A DNA stretch of 64,000 nt. It comes from JAOUGY01 sp963825585 (GTDB lineage Bacteria > Actinomycetota > Acidimicrobiia > Spongiisociales > ZC4RG35). Position numbers and translations under genes: made by a program. The notes under the pieces were generated by a model. That model had not been told where the DNA came from. It was given only the letters and a program-made list of their open reading frames with translations, and made no database searches. The stretch lies in the NCBI GenBank assembly GCA_963825585.1, contig CAWGTX010000002.1:372001-436000 (forward strand), written 5' to 3'. Below are positions 10,080 through 20,301 of this stretch, one piece after another. Each line of letters begins with the position of its first letter. Within the stretch, counting starts at the first letter, position 1.

Positions 10080-12475
10080 CTCAGCCCCAGCTTGCGGCGA
10101 AGACTGTCGGGGTCCACCGAGAAACCGGGGGGCGGCGCCGGAGCCGGGAACGAGTCGATGAGCCTGCGGAGGTCGTCGATCCGTGTCGGGTCTGCGGCCG
10201 CCTCCCGCGGGGTGGCACCTCCGAGGAGCGGGATCTGCTCGGACAGCCACTGTTCCTCCATCGTCTCGATCACGTGGGCCCGGACGGCGTCGTCAGGCTC
10301 GTCGCCGAGATTCGGTGGTGCCGTATCGGCGAGCGCGTGGGCCAGGTCGGCCGGGCTCTCGAGCGGCGTGTCGGTTCTCTCGGTGACGGTGGCGACGTCG
10401 GCGAGGGCTTCGATCACACGATCGACGCGGGGCTGGGAGACGGCGCGAACCTCTACCGAGTTCCCGAGCAGTTGCAGCCTGGCCCGGATCAGCCGCTGCT
10501 CCCCGTCGAGATCGGCGACATCGATCCAGAAGGCCGGATGATCGGCAACGGGCTCGAAATGCTCGTCGAGAGCATCCACCAGTTCGGCGGTCGAGCCGGT
10601 TGGAGCGAGTCGGGCGATCACGAACACGGCCTCTTCGCCATCCCGGGTGGTGATCCTCGGCGGGGCGTACAGCGAGCGGTACCAGTCGCTGATGGCGTCG
10701 AAGTCCGGGGCGGAGTCGAGCAGGGCGATCACCGAGTCGCGCATGCGCAGGTCGACGTTCACGCCGTCACCGCCGCTCCACCAGGTGTCGGCGTAGGGGA
10801 GGAACCTGGTGAGGAGGAGGTCACCCGGCCGCGCACGGGAGGAGATCAGCCGGTCGTCGACGGTGATGCGTTCGGCGGTCTTGGTGTCGATCACGTCGAC
10901 GAGGGTGCCCCTGCATACCTCGACCTGCCACAGCCGGAGCGGGATGTCGACCCACAACTCCAGGGTGTCGCGGTCGGCTTCGGGGAGCAGCGGGCCCATC
11001 GCGTCCAGGTACTCCGCCATCGCGCCGCCCTCGAACACGACGAGCTGACGGAAGACTGTGTCGTCGATCAACCGGTCGTATTCGTCATCGGTTTCGGCCA
11101 CCCTGTCGACGCTCTCTTCCATCAGGTGGTGGCCGGCCGGATGGTCGAGGAAGAGTGCCACCTTGCGGATCAGGATCCCCACCTGGTCACGGGGCTCCAC
11201 CGTCACCTTGCCCAGATGACACGCCTTGTACTTGCGGCCCGACCCGCAGGGACAGGGCTCGTTGCGTCCGGTGGCGGCAGTGGCGGGCCGGAACTGCAGG
11301 GCCAGGGCGAGCAGCGGATGCGGCTCGCCCTCGAAGCGACTCAGCAACGAGATGATGCGGGGGAAGTCGTTCTCGGCCAGCGCCATGTATGCCAGCTCGA
11401 GGCGGGCGATCGGGTTGTCCGGGTCGGCGGCCAGAGCCGATTCGAGCTGGCGTTTGGCCTCGGCGGCCTCCCAGCACATCAGCTGCCACAGGCCGTACCC
11501 GGCCCGTACCCATCCGGACCGTCCGGCATGGCCCACCAGCGCCTCGAAGAACGCCTCTCCCTGTTCGGGGGTCAACCACTCCGAAGCCCATTCCCCGAAG
11601 GCGTACGGAACCATCCCGTGTTCGAGCGATCGAGTGAGTCGCTTCGCCTCGTCACGATCGACCGACGACATGGCGGCGATGATCAGGCTGGTCAGCTCCA
11701 TCACACAGCACTCGTCGAGCTGGTAGTCGGCGATCAGCGTCGCCATCGCCTCGTCGAAGTCATCGTCGAAGGGACTTTCGAGATCCACCCCGACGGGGCC
11801 GACCAGCTCACCGTCGAATTGCAGTTCCCGCATGGCGAGGAGGTCTCCCACCGGCGGCACCGGAGCACGGAAGGCCTCTCGGTCGACCTCGAGTGCATAC
11901 AGCACCACTGGGATCAGCGGAACGCCCACCCCCTCTCCCCGTTCGCGGGTGTACCAGGTGTATGCCTCCGCCAGCAGATCCGCCTCACGCTCCCCACTGC
12001 CGACGGATTCGACGGCGCCGAAGGTGACGGTGCCGGCTGTGCGTCGCACCGCCACCAGGTCGCCCTCACTGAATCCCTGCAACGCCCCTTCCGCCAGCCA
12101 CACCATGCCGCCGTCGGGATCGGACTCGAGCTCGGTGCCGTCGCTGGCGGCGAACGGGACGTCGGCATCGAGAACGGACAGATCGGTCAGGGTGAGGAGG
12201 CTGTCGTCTTCGATCTCGTGAGCGGTGAGTCGCCGGGTGAAGACCGTGCCGTCCAGCAGGTGCTCGAAGAGCGAGATGCGGGTCCCCACCCACAGCCGCC
12301 CCTCGCCGATGATCAGGTCGAGGAGCAGTTCCATCGGCGGCAGGTCGAGCTCGTTCGCCAGCGCCTCGAGCGGGGTGTGCTCCAGGCACTCCGCCAACAG
12401 GTCCTGGAACGACGGCCGGGTCGAGCCCGCCTGTTCGACAACGAAATCGACGATACGGTCGCGTCTCGGATCCAT
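10076..12475 (-). CDS. SEC-C metal-binding motif protein of unknown function
   Basis: 799 residues from ATG at 12475; a longer open frame exists upstream but gives a poor N-terminus. The only known element is a SEC-C zinc motif in the middle, NEPCPCGSGRKYKACHLG (about residue 405), as found at the SecA C-terminus and in many stand-alone proteins. The flanking regions are acidic and helical, with TPR-like character before the motif (ARLELAYMALAENDFPR). No catalytic motif recognised. Long SEC-C proteins occur as accessory genes; a role in proteostasis or defence cannot be decided. Confidence 0.75.
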   Translation of the reverse strand: MDPRRDRIVDFVVEQAGSTRPSFQDLLAECLEHTPLEALANELDLPPMELLLDLIIGEGRLWVGTRISLFEHLLDGTVFTRRLTAHEIEDDSLLTLTDLSVLDADVPFAASDGTELESDPDGGMVWLAEGALQGFSEGDLVAVRRTAGTVTFGAVESVGSGEREADLLAEAYTWYTRERGEGVGVPLIPVVLYALEVDREAFRAPVPPVGDLLAMRELQFDGELVGPVGVDLESPFDDDFDEAMATLIADYQLDECCVMELTSLIIAAMSSVDRDEAKRLTRSLEHGMVPYAFGEWASEWLTPEQGEAFFEALVGHAGRSGWVRAGYGLWQLMCWEAAEAKRQLESALAADPDNPIARLELAYMALAENDFPRIISLLSRFEGEPHPLLALALQFRPATAATGRNEPCPCGSGRKYKACHLGKVTVEPRDQVGILIRKVALFLDHPAGHHLMEESVDRVAETDDEYDRLIDDTVFRQLVVFEGGAMAEYLDAMGPLLPEADRDTLELWVDIPLRLWQVEVCRGTLVDVIDTKTAERITVDDRLISSRARPGDLLLTRFLPYADTWWSGGDGVNVDLRMRDSVIALLDSAPDFDAISDWYRSLYAPPRITTRDGEEAVFVIARLAPTGSTAELVDALDEHFEPVADHPAFWIDVADLDGEQRLIRARLQLLGNSVEVRAVSQPRVDRVIEALADVATVTERTDTPLESPADLAHALADTAPPNLGDEPDDAVRAHVIETMEEQWLSEQIPLLGGATPREAAADPTRIDDLRRLIDSFPAPAPPPGFSVDPDSLRRKLGLS

Positions 12476-12559
12476 GCGGGCCAGGGTACCTGGCTTGGAG
12501 TGGGCCGACTCGACCACCTCGGGCCGGGTCAACTGCCTGGGGCAGCCGCCGCCCAGCCC

Positions 12560-12992
12560 TCACTCGTCGAGCGGGTGCCTCCACCTGAGGTCGCGGAAGC
12601 GGGCGAAGCCCCGATCGGCCGACCACCACGTCCCGCCCGCTTCGATCGTCAACGCCGCCAGGTAGGCGTCGGGAACGTCGTTGCCACGCGGCATCGATGG
12701 CCCGGCACAATCCTTCGAAGATGGCCCAGTGCCGTTGGCCGGGCACCAGCAGCACTGCGTTGGGCGAGGTGCGCAGCTCCTCACAGAACTCGAGCGCCAT
12801 CGACGTCGGTGTGGGATCCCTGAAGATCCGAAGGTGGGTTACCACTCGCACGAAACCCGACAGGACCAGCGTGCTGAGACCGAGCGGCTCGTCAGCCTGC
12901 CTGGCGGCCTCGAGCCACCGCCGGAAGTCTTCATGGCGGGGAGCGTCCGGGCGATGGGCGTAGACCAGGACGTTGACGTCAACGACGCGCAT
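12560..12992 (-). pseudogene. PIN-domain VapC toxin split by a frameshift
   Basis: The first frame gives MRVVDVNVLVYAHRPDAPRH through HWAIFEGLCRAIDA, with the first metal-site Asp (VVDVNVL). At about 12690 the reading shifts, and the second frame continues RGNDVPDAYLAALTIE, TWWSADRGFARF, DLRWRHPLDE to a stop at 12560. Together they form one complete VapC of about 143 residues with all expected acidic residues. The shift is one extra base (observed GATGCCGCGTGG; GATGCGCGTGG would restore the frame). It follows a ribbon-helix-helix antitoxin with a 14-bp overlap. Either the toxin has been inactivated or the base is a consensus error. Confidence 0.75.
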
Positions 12993-13242
12993 CGACCTCG
13001 ACGCCCTCGTCCATCACCTCACGCATGCCGGCGTTGTCGGCGAGATCGACACCGGGCATCACCCCTTCCCGGCCAAAGACGGGCAAGGGAGAGAGGGCGC
13101 GCCTCGAAGGCGATCGCCGCAGCGATTCCTGAATGGCGTCCTCGATCACCTCACCGATCGTGCGGCCGGTTCGGTCTGCCACCTGCTTCACCTTGCGATG
13201 GAGCTCATCGTCGATGGTGATGGTCGTCCTCATGTCGGTCAT
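12979..13242 (-). CDS. Ribbon-helix-helix antitoxin (VapB type)
   Basis: 87 residues beginning MTDMRTTITIDDELHRKVKQ, a classic RHH beta strand and helix, followed by a toxin-binding tail with PVFGREGVMPGVDLADNAGM, typical of antitoxins paired with PIN toxins. The start at 13242 has AGAAG 5 bp upstream; ATG codons at 13245 and 13233 are alternatives. It overlaps the vapC start by 14 bp. It would repress its own promoter and neutralise the downstream toxin, which is currently frameshifted. Confidence 0.8.
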   Translation of the reverse strand: MTDMRTTITIDDELHRKVKQVADRTGRTIGEVIEDAIQESLRRSPSRRALSPLPVFGREGVMPGVDLADNAGMREVMDEGVEVDARR

Positions 13243-13380
13243 CATATCTTCTGGTGTGATGTTTTGATGCGCACTGGTCCTTGGATCGGGCCCTCCCAAC
13301 GAGCACAACCTATCCACGAGGTGCGACAGAATCCCGCACCGACACCTCGACGGGAGCCAGGGTGGAGGCGGCTACGGCGT

Positions 13381-15001
13381 TCAGCCGGCGAGACCGGCGC
13401 GCACAAGGAAGCTCGCCATCTGCGCTCGCGTGACCTGCTCGTCCGGGCAGAACGAGTCCACGGTGCACCCGCGGGTGATGCCGGCGGCGGCGAGCGCGTC
13501 GATCTCGGCCTCGAAGATGCTGCCGTCGTCGTCGGTGAAGGCATCGGGACCGGGGTCGAGCCGGAGTGCTCTGGTGAGGAACGCCGCCATCTGGCCGCGG
13601 GTGACCGGGTCGTCCGGGCAGAACCGATCGGGAGTGCAGCCGTTGGTGATGCCGGAGGCGGCGAGTGCTGCGATGTCGGCCGAGAACACCGAGTCGGCAA
13701 CGTCGGTGAACGATGCCTCTCCGGCAGGCAGGTCGAGCGCCCGGGCGAGGAACGCCGCCATCTCGCCGCGGCTGACGGCGTCGTCGGGGCAGAAGCGGGT
13801 CGACAACGGTGGGTTGCACCCACGAGTCACACCCGAGGCTGCCAGTTCGGCGATGTCGCCCTCGTGCACCGACCGATCGTCGTCGGTGAACCGTCCTGAC
13901 CCGTCGGGGGCGCTTCGCTGCACCCGCCCGTCGTTCCAGCCCAGATACACCGACCCCGTCAGCCAATCCGTGCCGGCGGCGATCACCGAGATTGCCGGGT
14001 CGCCGACGGGAGTCACCTCGAGGGTGTCGGCGTCGACCAACAGTGTTCCGCGAAGCGCGGGCACGAAGACGGCGGTTGCGCCCGACCGGTCCGCAACGAG
14101 AGTCGCCCTGTTCAGGTACAGGTCCTCGGCAACGAGTGCCACCTCGCCTTCCGAGCCTGAGAAGGTGATCACCTCGTAGAAGAGTGGGCCGGAGTCGAAC
14201 GTCGGCGCCCACCCTCGCCAGCACGACGGACCCATCGGGCCGGCGGATCCCCTCGAAGTCCCGAATGTCGAGGCTGCCGGCGCCGGCGGACGCTCGCCCG
14301 CCCACCACGCCGGATCTCGACACCTCCACCAGGTGCACCGTCGTGCTGCGGGCGACTACGTCTCGATCGATCAGGGCGACCGAGATCCCGGCCGCCGCCG
14401 GGACGATCTCGATGGCGGACGCAAAGGTCCGACCTGCCAACTCGAGCACGCCCCCGGTTCCGAACGACGGATCGAGCGCCCCATCGGGCCCGAACGCATG
14501 CACAGCGCCCACCTCCCCCGACAAACCAGGTCTGCTCCCGCTCACGAGAATCCGATCGCCCATCACCAGGAACCCGGCCCCGGCATCGGTCAGGCCGGTT
14601 TCGGTGGGTTCCACCACTCCGAACCGCTGGTCGAGCTCACCGGACCAACCGATCCTGAACAACAGCGCAGCGGAGTCGGTGTACGTGAAGATGGCGAACC
14701 CATCCGGGGTCCGGCCCACCCAGCCGATCTGACCAACGGGCACATCGTCGCCGAACGGGACCGACGCCACGATCGTTCCGTCGTGATCGATGTGGGCCAA
14801 CCGACCCTCGAGTGTGTCGATGTCGTACCCGACCACCCACACGGTCCCGTCGGGCTCGGGAGAGAAGCCCACCGCGTAGAACCCGACCTCGACGAAGCCG
14901 CCGTCGCCCCACCCAGCGTCCGCATCGGCCAGGCCGGCGGAGGCGGGCATCGACGGCACTACCAGCAGCGCCACGACCAGCAGGGTTCGGATCGTCACCA
15001 T
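13381..15001 (-). pseudogene. Secreted delta-60-repeat protein with three S-layer-like repeats, frameshifted
   Basis: The N-terminus has a signal peptide (TLLVVALLVVPSMPASA). It is followed by delta-60/beta-propeller-like repeats such as LDPSFGTGGVLELAGRTFA. At about 14204-14214 the frame changes. The second frame resumes FDSGPLFYEVITFSG and ends with three S-layer-homology-like units, each with a Phe-(T/D)-D start, ITRGC or ITNGC, FCPD and VTRGQMAAFL. Removing one base from a GGG run (GTGGGCGCC to GTGGCGCC) joins the frames. The intact product (about 540 aa) would be exported and held at the cell surface by the repeats. Whether it is truly broken or an assembly error is open. Confidence 0.72.
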
Positions 15002-15035
15002 GCCAACGGAGACTACGCCGCCGGCAGGATGCAGC

Positions 15036-15581
15036 TCAGCCGCATCGGGCGAGATACATCGCAGCCGCCGTGGTGTCGATCCCCGCTTCGATCAGGCCAC
15101 GGCCGATCGTGTCGAGATAGGCGGGTGACGGCGCCGTCGGCGCCAGCCGCTCCGGGCGGGTGAAGGTGTAGGCGGCGACGCCGGCGATGTCGTCGAAGCG
15201 GACCAGCCGCCGGTAGGCCGGGACATCCATCAACCCGCCCGCCTCCCACAACTCGGCTCCGATGGCGACCGATCCCACCGGCACGTGGTTCTCCTGGGCG
15301 ACGAGGTCCTCCAGCTGCGACGACTCCAGCAGCCACGCCCGCCCGTGGGCGGGACCTGCCGTGTCGTGGTCGTACCAGGCGACCCCGCCCGTCCACTGCG
15401 GCGACGACCCCACGAACGACACCCGACCCGGCAGGTCGATCACCCGATCGTCGACCGGCAGCGCTGCGTTGCGCGCCCCCGGGTTGTCACGCATGGACCC
15501 CTCGGCCCGACCTCCCGCCAGGTAGCAGGACAGCCGGGTCAGGCTGATGTTTGATCCGTACGACACGTACCAGACATCCAT
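15036..15581 (-). CDS. Gamma-glutamylcyclotransferase-like fold protein
   Basis: 181 residues starting MDVWYVSYGSNISLTRLSCY. The YxSYGSN loop is the substrate-binding turn of the GGCT/AIG2 fold. PGRVSFVGSSPQWTGGVAWYD and HGRAWLLESSQLEDLVAQEN follow the same fold. Homologues in actinobacteria are often mislabelled as histone deacetylases; nothing in this sequence supports that. The substrate is unknown. It stands alone between two broken genes and appears intact. Confidence 0.62.
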   Translation of the reverse strand: MDVWYVSYGSNISLTRLSCYLAGGRAEGSMRDNPGARNAALPVDDRVIDLPGRVSFVGSSPQWTGGVAWYDHDTAGPAHGRAWLLESSQLEDLVAQENHVPVGSVAIGAELWEAGGLMDVPAYRRLVRFDDIAGVAAYTFTRPERLAPTAPSPAYLDTIGRGLIEAGIDTTAAAMYLARCG

Positions 15582-15611
15582 GGTGGGAGTCTGGCATGCG
15601 GCCGACGAGCG

Positions 15612-16009
15612 TCAGGCCCGGTGGATCAACAAGTCGGTGCAGGATGCGAGTCGATCGAAGTCCCGATCGTTGTGCAGGAGCGGCACCGACTCGCGGATGC
15701 ACACGGCCGCGATGAGGCAATCCATCGCCTTTCGGATCGTCAGCCCACGTCGCCGGGCGGTTCGGTGCAGCCCGGCCGCCGGCTTGAAGTCGCTCAGCGT
15801 TTCCAGGCGGAGAACGTCGCACGCCTCCAGGCTGCGCTCAACGCGATCCACGTCAGACTCGTTTCGCAGACCTTGCAGGACCTCGGTGAGAATCACGTCG
15901 GTCAGGGCCACGCCCGCGTCCTGCTCGATCAGCTCGACCAGCGCGTCCACGCGGGTCCGGGCCGACCGTTGAAGAAGTCGACCCACACCGTGGTGTCGAC
16001 GACGATCAC
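15612..16009 (-). pseudogene. Second PIN-domain VapC toxin, frameshifted near its N-terminus
   Basis: GTG at 16009 begins VIVVDTTVWVDFFNGRPGP, a typical VapC start with the first metal-site Asp. At about 15952-15957 the frame changes. The continuation RVDALVELIEQDAGVALTDV, ILTEVLQGL, TIRKAMDCLIAAVCIRESVP, LLHNDRDFDRLA runs to 15612. Restoring one C in a CCCC run (GGACCCCGCGTG) rejoins the frames to a normal 131-residue toxin. The start overlaps the stop of an antitoxin remnant (GTGA). Confidence 0.72.
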
Positions 16010-16422
16010 GCGTTGCGACCACGACGCGACTCGTCGAGATCGCCCTCCCACTCGACCGCGCCCTGGAGCTCGAGCACCGAGCGCCGGGCAGTGGTTGGTG
16101 TCTCACGCAACGGGTGGAGGCGAGCGACCGCCTCCAGCTCGGGTACGTGTTCGACGCCGGGGCCGAGGGCGATGTCGGCTTCGATGCGACTCTCGAGCGC
16201 CTAGGTGCGGAGCTCCTCGAGCCGGGCGATCTCGGGCTCGGCCCACTTCTCGAAGGCAGACTCCTCGTGGGAGTGGCCCCGCTACAACTCGGGCGCCTTG
16301 CTCAGCGTGGTGGAGGCGGCGAGCGGGTCGACGGTGAGCGCCGACCGGCCTTCGGCGACCATCCACTCGAAGGCGGCGACGTCGAGGGCGTCGGGCGGAA
16401 AACTCAACGAATCCGACCATTT
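16006..16422 (-). pseudogene. Chimeric remnant: SARP (BTAD) regulator fragment joined to a VapB antitoxin tail
   Basis: One continuous frame first matches the BTAD domain of SARP/AfsR regulators: DALDVAAFEWMVAEGRSAL, DPLAASTTLSKAPEL, then stop TAG, RGHSHEESAFEKWAEPEIAR, LEELRT, stop TAG, ALESRIEADIALGPGVEHVP, ELEAVARLHPLRE. It then changes directly to RRSVLELQGAVEWEGDLDES and RRGRNA, the C-terminal tail of VapB antitoxins, ending at 16006 where vapC begins. The two TAG codons replace positions where the family has Trp and Leu or another residue, with the frame kept on both sides. That is point-mutation decay, not sequencing indels. The VapB DNA-binding half is missing. Confidence 0.7.
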
Positions 16423-16450
16423 CTTGATTGCCGTTCGCGACAATCGTCTG

Positions 16451-19400
16451 ATGGCGAAGCGGGAACGGCACGCCGCAACAACGGATCTACACGGTGACAC
16501 TCGGATCGTGCTGGGCGTGCTGGGCGGCGTGTGGGCGAGCGCGGCGGTCGATGGCCCGGGCGGTGGGCGTCCGATCGACCTTGGCGGCCGTAAGCAACGA
16601 GCGGTGCTCGCCTTGCTTCTCGCCCGGCCAAACCTGGCCGTTCCGGTCGACACGCTGGTCGAGGAGTTGTGGGGTGCCGTTGCTCCGGCCACTGCACGGC
16701 ACACGATTCAGGTCTACGTGTCCGAGCTGCGCCGGGCCCTGCCTGGCGTCATCGACACATCGTCAGCCGGATACTCCTGCACCGTCGACGCCACCACCCT
16801 CGACAGTCTCGGTTACGAGGCGTTGGTGGCAGCCGGCATGTCGCTGTCGACAACGGATGCAGCCACTGCCGTGGCTCGACTGGAATCCGCCGAGTCGCTG
16901 TGGACCGGAGAACCATTCGCCGGAACCGATGCTCCAGAGCCGGTGACGCTCGAGATACACCGACTGGTCGAACTCCACCTGGCAGCCCTCGAGCGGATGC
17001 TCGAGCTGAAACTCGAGCTCCTTCGCCACGTCGAGGCAGTACCCGAGCTGGAGCGACTGTGTCTCGCTCATCCTTTCCGGGAGGGGCTGCGGGCGCTGCA
17101 CATGCTGGCGCTCTACCGCTCGGGTCGACAGGCAGACGCTCTCCGGGCGTACCAAACCACACGCACCACCTTGGCCGAAGAGCTCGGCGTCGACCCCTCC
17201 CCTGCCCTCCAACGGTTGGAGGAGCAGATACTGGTTCAGGATCCGAGGCTCGAGTCGGGTCGCCCCGAGATGATCGCCGACCACAACCCGTACAAGGGAC
17301 TACTCGCTTTCACCGAGGACGACGTCGACGACTTCCACGGCCGATCCGCACTGGTGGACGAGCTGGTCTTGCGTCTCAGCCATCACCCCAGCCTGGTGGC
17401 TCTGGTCGGACCGAGCGGTTCGGGCAAGACCAGCGCGTTGCGGGCCGGTCTCACGCCCCGGCTGTCCGCCGAGCGGACGGTTGTGTACGCCGTTCCGACA
17501 GCCGATCCGTTCGAAGCTGTGGAGCGGGCGTTGCGCCGCATCACCCAACACCCCGAGCGCCGATCCGGCGGGCGGGCCTCACTTCCGACTCTCATCGGGG
17601 AGGTGGGCCGGTCGCTGGTGCTCATCGTCGACCAGCTGGAGGAATTGTTCACCCTGGTCGATGAGGAGCACACACGAGGCGAGTTCCTGGACCAACTGGC
17701 GAGTGCCGCAGCTCTCGAGGGAGTGTCGGTGGTGGTCTCGCTTCGAGCCGACTTCTACGACCGGCCGCTCGCCTTTGCGACGTTCGGCCGGGCGGTCGCT
17801 CGAGCGCTGGTGACGGCGATGCCTTTGGCACCCGAGGAGATGGAGGAGGCTGCGGTGCAGCCGGCGCGGCGCATGGGGGTTGCCTTCGAGCAAGGGCTTC
17901 TGGCCGCGATCTTCACTGATGTGGCGGGGCAACCGAACGCGTTGCCGCTCTTCCAGTACACGCTGAGCGAGCTGTGGGAGCGGCGGCGGGGTGACGTCCT
18001 GACCCTGGATGCATATCGAACGATGGGTGGAGTGCGGCGGTCGCTCGCAGGCCAGGCCGAGGAGCTGTTTGCCAGGCTGGAGCCAGCCGAGGCGGAGGCG
18101 TGCCGCCAGTTGTTCCTCCGTCTGGTGTCGACGAGTGGCGAGTCGGTGGCCCGGAGGCGGGTGCCGGCGTCGGAGTTGGCGGAGCTCGAAATCGACCTGG
18201 TGGCGATGCAGGCGGCGATCGAGGTGTTCGCCGGGCGCCGGCTGCTAACCCTCGATCGAGACCCGACCTCCGGCGCTCCGGTCATCGACTTGGCACACGA
18301 GGCGATCATCCCGGAGTGGGCGCGGCTGCGTAGTTGGATCACCGATGCCGCCGACGACATTCGACTGCTCCCGATGCTGGACGCCGCGGCGGCGGATTGG
18401 TCGGACTCGGGCGAAGACTCCGCTCACCTCGCCCAGGGCCCTCGGCTGGAGAGGTTCGACCGGCTGCGGACGGCGGGCTTGGTTGCGCTGACCCGCACTC
18501 AGGCGCGTTTCGTGGCGGCGTCGGCCGACGCCCTTCAAGCCGCCGAGGCGGCCGATCGCCAGGCGGCGGCATATCAACGTGCACTGAAACGGCAGGTGAC
18601 TCGGCTGCGCTGGTCGGCGGCCACCGCGCTCGGAGTTCTGGCGGTTGCGGGTGTCTGGTGGGCGACGCAGCTGACCGTTCCGGCGAATCCACGAGCCGTG
18701 GTTGCGCTGGCGGGACCGGGAATCTTTTCGGATGACCCCCGGGTCAGAGCGGCGGTCGAGGAGGCGCGGGCCGTGGGCATGGCCGCCGAGTTGCGGGTGC
18801 TCGACTTCGGCAACCTGGAGGCCGAATTCGAAGCGATCCTCGACGAATCCCAACCCGACTTCGTCTTCATCGACCCCTTCAACGTCGGCTGGGATTGGGT
18901 GGAGGAAGCCATTCGGGCGCACGTAGCCACGAAATTCGTCTCCATCGATCCGCGGTTCAATGTCCCGACTGGCGCACAACGCGTGGATCTCCGCTGGGAG
19001 GAGGCCGGCTTTCTGGCAGGCGTCGTGGCCGGGTCGACGACCGACAGCGGAGTGGTGGCGATGGTGGGGGCAGGTCCGTGGCTCGACCAGTACGACCAGT
19101 GGCGAGCCGGGTTCATGGCGGGAGCCGACGCAGTACGGCCCGGGGTGACCGTGCTCTCCGCCTACACGCTCGCTCCGCCTCGTGGCGCCACGATGGAGTT
19201 CTTCCGCGAGGTGCCGATGTTCTGGCCACCCCCAGCTTCGAGGCGGTCGGCCCCGCCCTCGGTGCCGCTGCGGACGTCACCACCGACACGGGCATCCACC
19301 GATGGGTGGTGGGCGCCGAGTTCGATCTCGATTCGGAGCTCGACGACACAACCAGGCCACACCTGTTGACGTCGGTCGTCCACGACCTGGAACGGCTGTA

Positions 19401-20301
19401 CCTCGATCGGATGAGGCTGTACGCCGAGGGCGGCTGGTCACCCGGCCCCGATGAGGTCGGCCTGGCGGAGGGCGCCTTCTGGCTGGGGGGCGGCCGCATG
19501 GAGCCGGATGTCCGCCAGCGAGCCGAAGGCCTGATGGCCCAAGTGGTGGACGGTTCGTTGGTGCTTCCCGTCGTCCCTGACCAAGCTGTCACCATCCTCG
19601 ACGACGTGTTCATCGGATACGACGCCGTAACGACCGCCGCCGACCTGGATGGAGCCGCCTCCGCCGACGGGTCCGCACACCGCCTCCCGCTCGGCAGCCG
19701 CCAGGGGGTCCCCGCTTACGAAAGACTCGACTTCCTCGAGCCGTACCAATGCGTGGAACGGCCCTGCCAGCTCGACGCCATGTTCTTCGGCGAAGACGGC
19801 GCAAAGGCGGGCACCTGGATTGCCGGGAGACCGTTTCATATCCGCCACGGGTTCGCCAATCGGTCCGGGGCGCCGCTTCCAGCGGCCTTCGACGTGGTGG
19901 TGCTGGCCACCCGGCGGGAAGGCCCGGACTTGCCAGACGACATGTTCCCGCTCCATGAGACGTTCGCTTTCCACTCCGACTACACCATCAGCGAAGACTC
20001 GAGCCGTTGCGGCCCCGACCACGACACCCAGACTGGGGTCGAGCCGTGTGAGGTGTTCGTTCACGACTTCGCCGACGGGCTCCCTCCCGGCCGATGGGAT
20101 CTGACGGCGGTGTGGCTGGCGCCGTGCTCGGCATGGGCCGAGCTCGGCCTCTCTGGCGACTGCTCGAACCGCAACCAGGTGGTGTCGCGATTCGAGAGCC
20201 GGGTCAACATGCCGTTCTACGGTGAAGAACCTGCCCCATTCCTCCCGTGGCACGACGACAACGGCCATCAGTGGCCGCACGACCCGTTCGACCTCGGATG
20301 A
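16451..20301 (+). CDS. SARP-type regulator fused to a STAND NTPase, a membrane segment and a BMP-like extracellular domain (frameshifted)
   Basis: Domains in order: winged-helix DNA-binding (DLGGRKQRAVLALLLARPN, residues 40-100); BTAD (about 105-250, HPFREGLRALHMLALYRSGR); nSTAND1 NTPase with P-loop GPSGSGKTSALRAGL (about 320) and Walker B LVLIVDQLEELF (about 390); one transmembrane helix (SAATALGVLAVAGVWWATQL, about 720-740); then a BMP/PnrA-like solute-binding domain (PRAVVALAGPGIFSDDPRVR onward). The last 270 residues are a Cys-containing domain I do not recognise. At 19211-19213 one G is missing (GAGGTGCC; GAGGGTGCC restores EGADVLATPSF), which splits the frame. The intact protein would have about 1283 residues. 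Known for the families: SARP domains activate neighbouring genes and STAND modules act as switches. Inference: the outer domain senses a ligand and the inner domain binds DNA. Confidence 0.78.

Noticed and set aside
9887..12823. Long open frame (about 980 codons) on the plus strand opposite the SEC-C gene
   Set aside because: Product is low-complexity and His/Gly/Val-rich with no domain; the minus strand has a SEC-C motif and proper codon bias. Mirror frames of this length are usual at this GC content.
15036..15581. Histone deacetylase annotation for the 181-aa protein
   Set aside because: The sequence shows the GGCT-type YxSYGSN loop and no deacetylase metal site.
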